From the NCBI GenBank assembly GCA_902806375.1, contig CADCWK010000191.1:1-5546 (forward strand): 5,546 bases of DNA. Reading direction: 5' to 3'. The first letter of the stretch is position 1, and every line of letters begins with the position of its first letter. A program made the position numbers and the translations under genes. This stretch comes from an uncultured Thermomicrobiales bacterium (GTDB taxonomy: Bacteria; Chloroflexota; Chloroflexia; Thermomicrobiales; UBA6265). Of this stretch, positions 5,284-5,546 are shown in pieces. Under the pieces are notes generated by a model. It searched no databases. It was not told the origin of the DNA and saw only the letters and a list, made by a program, of their open reading frames with translations.

Positions 5284-5546
5284 TTAGCGACTGACCATGA
5301 CGCCGACCTGGGCGCACTGTTCGAGCACCGGGCAGGTCGAACAATGTGGGCGTGACGCCGTGCAGATGTGCTTGCCGAACGGCACCAGCAGCCGGTTGAT
5401 CCGGACCTTCTGGTCGTCCGGCATGGCGGCGTCGAGGGCGATGGTCGTCCGCTCCGGCGTCGTGGTCGCGACGTACCCCCACCGGTTGGCGATCCGGTCA
5501 ACATGGACATGGACACAGACGAGTGGCAGACCGCAGCTGATCCCCC
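5284..5546 (-). CDS. nth: Endonuclease III (DNA glycosylase/AP lyase), C-terminal part only
   Basis: Base-excision repair enzyme of the HhH-GPD family that removes oxidised pyrimidines and cuts the resulting abasic site. Only the last 86 residues are in the window; the 5' part, with the helix-hairpin-helix and catalytic lysine region, lies beyond 5546. Family features visible are 'VHVHVDRIANRWGYV' (visible residues 11-25), 'TPERT' (29-33), 'INRLLVPFGKHIC' (49-61) and the [4Fe-4S] motif C61-X6-C68-X2-C71-X5-C77, which is complete. The reading frame is intact to TAA at 5284-5286. The oddity is H12 where the family normally has the catalytic aspartate (the D of V-D-T/V-H); an aspartate occurs four residues later at D16. 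A related glycosylase of the same fold is an alternative. It is convergent with the EEP gene, 25 bases between stop codons, and probably unrelated to the sugar locus. Confidence 0.88.
   Translation of the reverse strand, partial: GISCGLPLVCVHVHVDRIANRWGYVATTTPERTTIALDAAMPDDQKVRINRLLVPFGKHICTASRPHCSTCPVLEQCAQVGVMVSR

Noticed and set aside
4907..5482. A 191-codon minus-strand frame spanning the EEP gene end and the endonuclease III region
   Set aside because: It is in a different frame from the endonuclease III motifs and antisense to the EEP motifs, with no family features of its own.

Overview
The window is GC-rich DNA densely packed with genes. It carries a carbohydrate-uptake locus and a sugar-acid catabolic gene, followed by two genes of a different kind. 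High GC, a Tat-type signal on the solute-binding protein, strong GGAGG-type ribosome sites and the style of the endonuclease III C-terminus suggest a Chloroflexota/Thermomicrobia-like or possibly actinobacterial genome. This placement is inference from sequence style; no taxonomic marker is present.

Left half (1-3131, minus strand): a three-gene ABC importer set of the CUT1 type, read right to left. The order is a Tat-signalled solute-binding protein (1797-3131), a MalF/UgpA-type permease (751-1698) and a MalG/UgpE-type permease that runs off the left edge (1-693). No ATPase gene is in view; it may lie beyond position 1 or be a shared ATPase encoded elsewhere.

Centre (3132-3370): a 239-base divergent control region. 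On the minus strand it holds a good sigma70-like promoter (TTGACG-17-TAGGCT) for the transporter. A 15-bp dyad overlaps the -35 box, and a 20-bp near-perfect dyad lies three bases further upstream. The transporter leader also has a small GC-rich hairpin next to its ribosome site. A weaker plus-strand promoter candidate precedes the dehydratase gene.

Right half (3371-5258, plus strand): a UxuA-family (D-mannonate dehydratase-like) TIM-barrel gene, then 34 bases later an endonuclease/exonuclease/phosphatase (EEP) superfamily gene with its own strong ribosome site; the two are probably co-transcribed. Convergent to them at the right edge is the C-terminal part of an endonuclease III gene (5284-5546, minus) with an intact [4Fe-4S] cysteine motif. 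At its usual catalytic aspartate position it has a histidine.

Working model: the importer brings in a sugar, uronate or uronate-containing oligosaccharide, and the UxuA-like enzyme dehydrates a derived sugar acid toward a 2-keto-3-deoxy acid. Both sides would be controlled from the shared dyads. The EEP protein's role is unknown. I see no mobile elements, CRISPR arrays, tRNA or rRNA genes, and no clear undescribed multi-gene system. The most notable points are the dyads, the unusual UxuA-like active site and start, the EEP pairing, and the substituted endonuclease III motif.
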